A DNA stretch of 64,000 nt from a sulfur-oxidizing endosymbiont of Gigantopelta aegis (GTDB taxonomy: Bacteria; Pseudomonadota; Gammaproteobacteria; GRL18), in contig NZ_JAEHGE010000001.1 in the NCBI RefSeq assembly GCF_016097415.1, positions 893,001 to 957,000 on the forward strand, in the 5' to 3' direction. Numbering within the stretch: position 1 is the first letter of the stretch; each line of letters opens with the position of its first letter. Made by a program: the position numbers and the translations under genes. The notes beneath the pieces were generated by a model, which had not been told where the DNA came from, ran no database searches, and saw only the letters and a list, made by a program, of their open reading frames with translations. This document shows, piece after piece, positions 59,548-64,000 of this stretch.

Positions 59548-60600
59548 CGTAAAACATTGGAAAAAGTCAGACCAATTTTGGCATTGATCTGTACTTGGCT
59601 GATGCGCTCCAATCGATATTCCACCGGATCTTCAGCAGTAATGATTTTTTTCGCTATTATTGAGCTCATTTAAAGCCCCGTATAAGGTGGTAGTCTTACC
59701 GCTGCCCGTGGGGCCGGTCAGTAATACTAAACCATGTGGGCGATGAATTGATTTGCGAAAACGTGTTAACAAATCAGCATTCATACCCAATTGATCTAAA
59801 TTTAGAATACCGGCACTTTGATCAATAAACGCATAACCACTGATTCACCGTGCTGGGTTGGCATGGTTGATAGACGTACATCCAGTGAATGTTTTTTGAT
59901 TTTAATATGAAAACGCCCATCCTGGGGCAAGCGTTTTTCAGAAATATTAAGGCCAGACATTAATTTCAGCCGGGAGACCAAGGCTGCGACAATGCGTTTT
60001 CATTCATTACCTGCTCATTGCATACGAATGCGCAATACTTTTCATCTGGTTCAATATGAATATCCGAGGCATTAACCTGTAAGGCATCTTCAAAAATGGT
60101 TTGTAATAAACGCACGACCGGAGCATTTTCAACATCATCACTTTGTGCCAATTGCTCCAGATCGATATCTGTTTCAGATAATTCTTCATCTAACTCTTCG
60201 ACCAGAGAATTGATTTCATCTTTACGACGATACACATTGTCCATTACCGCCAACAGATCTTTTTCTCTGATCAAAGCCAGAGTGATGGGACGCTTAAGTA
60301 CCTTGTGAATATCATCATAGGTAAAAATATCAGACGGATCAGCCATGCCCACTAATAGGCCATTTTTTCTATCCGCCAGGACAATAGCACGATAGCGCCG
60401 TGCCAGCGTTTCAGGCAGGAGGCGCACCACTTCTGTTTGATAGTGGTATTGTCTCAAGTCGATAAAGGGGACGTTCAGTTGACGGGATAAAAAAGAGAGA
60501 AATTTTTGCTCAGAAATATAGCCAATTAACACCTGCCCTAATTTGCGCCCCGATGTTTTTTGATCAGCCAATGCCGCACTTAACTGACCCTCTATGACTC
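59548..60600 (-). pseudogene. mshE: MSHA assembly ATPase MshE, deleted at both ends
   Basis: The N-terminal GspE domain VIEGQLSAALADQKTSGRKLGQVLI, FLSRQLNVPFIDLRQYHY and PVVRLLQTIFEDALQVNASDIHIEP is in one frame to about 59966. The middle is shifted, with Walker A HGLVLLTGPTGSGKTTTLYGALNE at about 59680-59745, then [34 protein letters not shown]. The remaining ~170 residues, with Walker B and the Cys cluster, are deleted and the reading enters mshG. The extreme N-terminus is also lost. Confidence 0.82.
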
Positions 60601-60619
60601 CTTAAGTCTAAGAACAAAA

Positions 60620-61400
60620 ATACTAGAAAAGCTATTGATATACCTGCTGTACTTCCAAGTCTCATGGCTAGAGATGGTGTTAAGTCGCTTGCTGGCGCAT
60701 TTTTTTTGCTTGTTTGAATTCCATATCCAAGCGTTCCAGTTCCTGCATCTCATTAAGGCTAAAAGCCTGCTTTTAATCTAGCATCACGATTAAAACGGGC
60801 TCTCTCGGCGTCGAATTCAGGTATTTTTTTTTATTAAAGTGAAAAACATCTTATCCGGATCAAGTTGTTCACGTTCACATTGATAACGAAACCAGCGAGT
60901 CCCTGCATTGATATGACCAATTTCATTACGTGCCATGAGATCATCTGCCGTAGTTACCGCCATTTGCCACAATTCATTATGCGCGGGAAAATCACCATAG
61001 TCATAGCCCATATCTCTGAGACTCTGACGCAATAGAATTAAAATGCAGGCTTTTCTTCTTTTTGCTGTTTTTAACTTAATCATCATAATATTCTTTGGGC
61101 ATGTGGCGATAGCGATAAACACTATCCCAGGAGAGGTTCACAGCAGTTAATTCAGCCATGTACCCAGAGCATGGATCAATGATGGGCACGTTGCTGAATG
61201 GATTTAAAACCGATTTGATTTTTAACTTGCTCACTTCAACGAGAGCAGAGAGTTTGGCTATCATCCCGGCTCATTAAGCTGTAGCGGGTGCATCACAGAG
61301 AATCCACCTTCTTGCCACTCTAATGAGCCAGCATCCGTAATACTGAGGGCGATTTGTTAACTTAATGCCGATTTTCATCAGGATTGACACATAAAAAGCA
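60620..61400 (-). pseudogene. DUF455 ferritin-like protein, deleted and frameshifted
   Basis: Reverse-strand pieces: ELTAVNLSWDSVYRYRHMPKEYYDD, LRQSLRDMGYDYGDFPAHNELWQMAVTTADDLMAR joined directly to NEIGHINAGTRWFRYQCEREQLDPDKMFF, then a shifted tail SLNEMQELERLDMEFKQAKK. The family normally has about 50 residues between DLMAR and NEIGH, so an internal deletion is present. DUF455 proteins are di-iron-like and of unknown function. Confidence 0.7.
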
Positions 61401-61494
61401 ATTTTTGCTTCCTGATACAAGATTTTTCTGGCTTGGGCTACCTATTGGAGGCGATTATGTAAGACGCGCCTAACTCTTTTTGTTACTTGTTAAT

Positions 61495-62200
61495 TTGACC
61501 CATAGTTTACCACTCCAATACCAATGCAGATAGTAGGCTTCTTTGAGTAGACGAAAAACAGACTTTACACGCCATTCGAAGCGCTCTTCTGCCGCCACTG
61601 CGGATAAATGCATACTAAGTCCCTGTGCTAGGGGTTAGGATTCGGTAGAGGTGATAACGACTACTGATAATGGCGACTTGATGGGCGCCTGATTGCTCGT
61701 TTAATTGCTTGTGTGATTGTTCGTGTGCCGATAATGATGAGAATAGCAAAAGCACGAGGCGTGTTGCAGATTTTCAGAGTGTGACGTGACTTTTCTTCAA
61801 TAATCACTTGCGCTTCACTGACGCCCTGTGATTTTAAATACATTGCACCAGCACGGGATTCTGAAATCGTATTAGCCCTTCAAACGACGCTTAAATGCTT
61901 CAGTGGGAGCATTATTAATTAAACACAGACCCGCGACTAAAATACTCTGAACGTTTGTCTTCGGCAACTGAGTGGTTGTTTGCAATGCTGTTTTCGTTGT
62001 CTGCCATAGCAAATACAAAAAAACCAGACCGACGGTGAGGAGTAATAAAATATTGGAAAAAATAAAAAGTAGACAGTCCATCCCAACCGAAGGCACTGTC
62101 TTTAAAGAATTGTTTTTTTAATGGCAACTTTTTTACTGGCAAGAGAGGCCCACTGATCGCTCATAATGGAATGACTAAATAACCATTTTAACAGACCCAT
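61495..62200 (-). pseudogene. DUF218 (YdcF/SanA-like) membrane protein, frameshifted
   Basis: The start at 62200 (MGLLKWLFSHSIMSDQW) is followed in other frames by NILLLLTVGLVFLYLLWQTTKTALQTTTQL, VQSILVAGLCLINNAPTEAFKRRL, SRAGAMYLKSQGVSEAQVIIEEKSRHTLENL and a C-terminal EERFEWRVKSVFRLLKEAYYLHWY. The E-x-S-x-x-T-x-E-N pattern is the DUF218 hallmark. Four or more frame changes. Confidence 0.65.
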
Positions 62201-62249
62201 CATAAAACGATAGCGTAAAATTATGTCCTAAATATCTCTATAAATTAGC

Positions 62250-62612
62250 AATTTGTTGTTGGACATCAATATCCTTATAGTCAACCAATTTATCATCACT
62301 CAAATTGACTACAGCATCATCTAGATATTGCCAATCATCAAAGCCGCCATGTTGTTATCTTTGCCATCATCCTTGGTTCTTGCAGTTGAGCGATAGGCCG
62401 ACAAATCTTCGTTATAAAAATCATAAAACTGTTTATCGGCAGTTTCAGCCTCCGGGTCAACCAATTGAACCAGTTCTTCTGAAACCTGCTCTGCTTCATT
62501 AGCAGGTTCAGGTGCTTTTTCCGGTGCATTTGCGAGTTCAGTTTCAGCTTCCGGCTCAGTGACGGCAAGGTAAAGTCCATTGCCTTTAATAGTGTTGATG
62601 GTGATGCGACGG
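62250..62612 (-). pseudogene. Acidic protein remnant of unknown family
   Basis: The reverse strand from about 62555 reads an Ala/Glu/Pro-rich stretch ANAPEKAPEPANEAEQVSEELVQLVDPEAETADKQFYDFYNEDLSAYRSTARTKDD, then loses frame near 62345. It abuts the 5' end of the ppnP remnant, which points the other way. It is low complexity, and no family is assigned. Confidence 0.4.
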
Positions 62613-62824
62613 CAGGCGTTATGGCAGCAGGTGAATATACTTTTGGTACGAGTAGCATTGAATTAATGACAGTGACCAGCGGTGAAATGCAGGTTAAATT
62701 GCCCGGTGCTGATACTTGGCAAACTTATACAAGCGGCGAAACATTCAGAGTCGAAGCCAAGCAATCCTTTGATGTCAAAATGACCACAGATGTCGCCTAT
62801 CTCTGTGTTTATATCAACGAATAA
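62561..62824 (+). pseudogene. ppnP: Pyrimidine/purine nucleoside phosphorylase PpnP, 5' end lost
   Basis: The cupin-like PpnP sequence DGKVKSIAFNSVDGDATAGVMAAGEYTFGTSSIELMTV, SGEMQVKLPGADTWQTYTSGETF and a C-terminal VAYLCVYINE is all in one frame. The first ~10 residues and start codon are replaced by the acidic remnant. Initiation at ATG 62621 would give only 67 of about 95 residues. Confidence 0.75.
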
Positions 62825-62838
62825 GCATACTCTCAGCC

Positions 62839-63600
62839 ATGGCTAAAAATATCAACAATGATTGGGATAGTCATTTTCTTGAGCAGTCATTAATTTTTGC
62901 TGATTTAAAATTGCTCTTAGAACAGAGCAATTGGACTGATTAGCCGGGTAGTCAGGGCTTGCTGGCACTACTGGATAAGCCAGTCATTTTATCCAGCGGC
63001 CATACATTAGCTATGCATCCTCAGGATGAGACATTACCATTTCCTGATATGGGTTATGAAGAACGTGTCTACAAAAAGGCATTATCAGTACCCGTGAACA
63101 AAACTGGCATGACTTGTTTAATGCCCTTATCTGGGTGCTATTTCCCCAAACAAAAATTCTACTTAATTCCCTGCATATACAGGAACTCGAACGTCAGCCC
63201 GGCAAAAAAGAACGCCAGCCCGAGATGCCATTACCCACTTGGACGAGTCCGGCATCATTATTGCTAGTAGCAACCCAACTTACCTTCAAGCCCTGAAAGA
63301 TCATCAATGGCAAAGTGTGTTTTTACAGGCTCGTTCGCACTGGTTTTCTAAAGATGGCTTTTCTGAGAGTAGGCAGCAACAAAGTATCGGTGCCTTTGTC
63401 TTCGGTCATGGCATGTATGAAAAAGCCTTTACGCCCTTTATCGGTTTTACCGGCAAAGCCTATTGCCTTGAAGTGGATGATAATTTTTTTCAATGTGACA
63501 AAATGAGTCAATATAAAAAGCTAGATCAATTATTGTCCGTCACAAAGCAAAATCATGAATCATCAGGAAGAAGCGACTATCGCCTGCCCTTATTGCGGTG
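62839..63600 (+). pseudogene. DUF3025 protein, frameshifted
   Basis: Pieces in order: AKNINNDWDSHFLEQSLIFADLKLLLEQSNW (then an in-frame stop at about 62941), GSQGLLALLDKPVILSSGHTLAMHPQDE ... MGYEERVYKK, NALIWVLFPQTKILLNSLHIQELERQPGKK and LDESGIIIASSNPTYLQAL ... SIGAFVFGHGMYEKAFTPFIGFTGKAYCLEVD. This order and the FNALIW/FP/LN and GHGMYEK motifs fit DUF3025. Function unknown. Confidence 0.7.
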
Positions 63601-63630
63601 AATACATTGATGTCTTGACTGTGTTTTTTA
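63555..63630 (+). pseudogene. CPXCG-type small cysteine-rich protein, N-terminal fragment
   Basis: MNHQEEATIACPYCGEYIDVL matches the start of the ~65-residue CPXCG zinc-ribbon family. The remainder, including the second Cys cluster, is absent after about 63620. Overlaps the end of the DUF3025 remnant. Confidence 0.55.
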
Positions 63631-63753
63631 ACGACCACACCGGATAAGCCCTTTCTGACAGAACGAATGTATTCAATTTTATCATAATGAATCAGAGGTT
63701 AAGAAGTCTAATTCACTAAGTAGTTTATGTTGACTGGCTGACATTGCCCCTCA

Positions 63754-63796
63754 AAAACATCTATTTGATGTAAAGATAGCATCAAATAGATGTTTT
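63754..63796. terminator. 17-bp perfect hairpin near the window end
   Basis: Arms AAAACATCTATTTGATG (63754-63770) and CATCAAATAGATGTTTT (63780-63796) with a 9-base loop. It could be a terminator or another small palindrome. The rest of 63631-64000 shows no gene I can support. Confidence 0.5.
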
Positions 63797-64000
63797 GTAA
63801 ACTACCATCCTATAATGTCTAAAACAAATTTGCTACTATCAAGCTCAGTTTTTTCTTACTTAATAAAAATTATCCCTATTGCATTTGTTAATTCAATAAA
63901 TGGAGAGAAAATATGGACGAAACAGCGGATGAATTTCAACTGTAATAAAACAATGAGTGTCTCACAATAATTAATTAAAATTGTCTTAAAAACCTGTCTA

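Overview
The window looks like a chromosomal segment of an AT-rich gammaproteobacterium. The evidence is the mreBCD-mrdA-rodA-mltB-rlpA-dacA-dat-ybeD-lipB wall/lipoyl cluster, the lptD-surA-pdxA...rsmA...apaG gene order, hslO, selO, yacL, a MSHA-type pilus locus and ppnP. I cannot place it more finely from sequence alone. No rRNA, tRNA, CRISPR array or phage module was seen.

Layout. (1) 1-4.6 kb: a dead DNA methylase tail abuts a sensor kinase cut off at its H-box. A FixL/FixJ-like pair follows, and its kinase has Asp where the phospho-accepting His should be. (2) 4.7-9.2 kb, minus strand: hslO, gatB, gatA, gatC. (3) 9.5-20.5 kb, plus strand: the cell-elongation and peptidoglycan cluster running into octanoyl transfer. 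(4) 20.5-31.9 kb: GNAT, a PspF-like sigma54 activator, a guanine-deaminase-like enzyme, the outer-membrane assembly genes lptD-surA-pdxA, a CnoX-like thioredoxin, selO and a second GNAT. Nearly every gene from 2.8 to 31.9 kb is intact.

(5) 32-47 kb is an accessory island lying between pdxA and rsmA, genes that are adjacent in many gammaproteobacteria. It has an integron-like cassette array without an integrase: four attC-like sites (35311, 38132, 39426, 42461) next to small membrane or unknown genes. It also has three copies of a structured 434-553 bp element (34167, 36139, 38501). Each copy ends in GTTAGG and is joined directly to a different cassette gene. IS30 has split yacL, IS3 has split a RIO-type kinase gene, and IS66 sits at the edge of a DUF1294 gene. 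IS91 and IS1595 remnants, a frameshifted RAYT transposase and a damaged ParDE-like module complete the island.

(6) 47.1-51.2 kb returns to housekeeping: a cold-shock protein, rsmA, an HExxH protein, a ComFB-family protein and apaG. (7) 51.2-63.7 kb is heavily decayed. lptG, mshQ (split by nested insertion sequences), mshD, mshC, mshA, mshG, mshE, a DUF455 gene, a DUF218 gene, ppnP and a DUF3025 gene are all recognisable, but all carry frameshifts and many carry internal deletions, including one that fuses mshE to mshG. Either the MSHA pilus region is being lost or the consensus is poor here; only read-level data can separate these.

Scattered throughout are near-perfect 70-92 bp palindromes. 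Two families begin with GTAG, as REP sequences mobilised by RAYT transposases do, and a broken RAYT gene lies at 43.2-44.2 kb.
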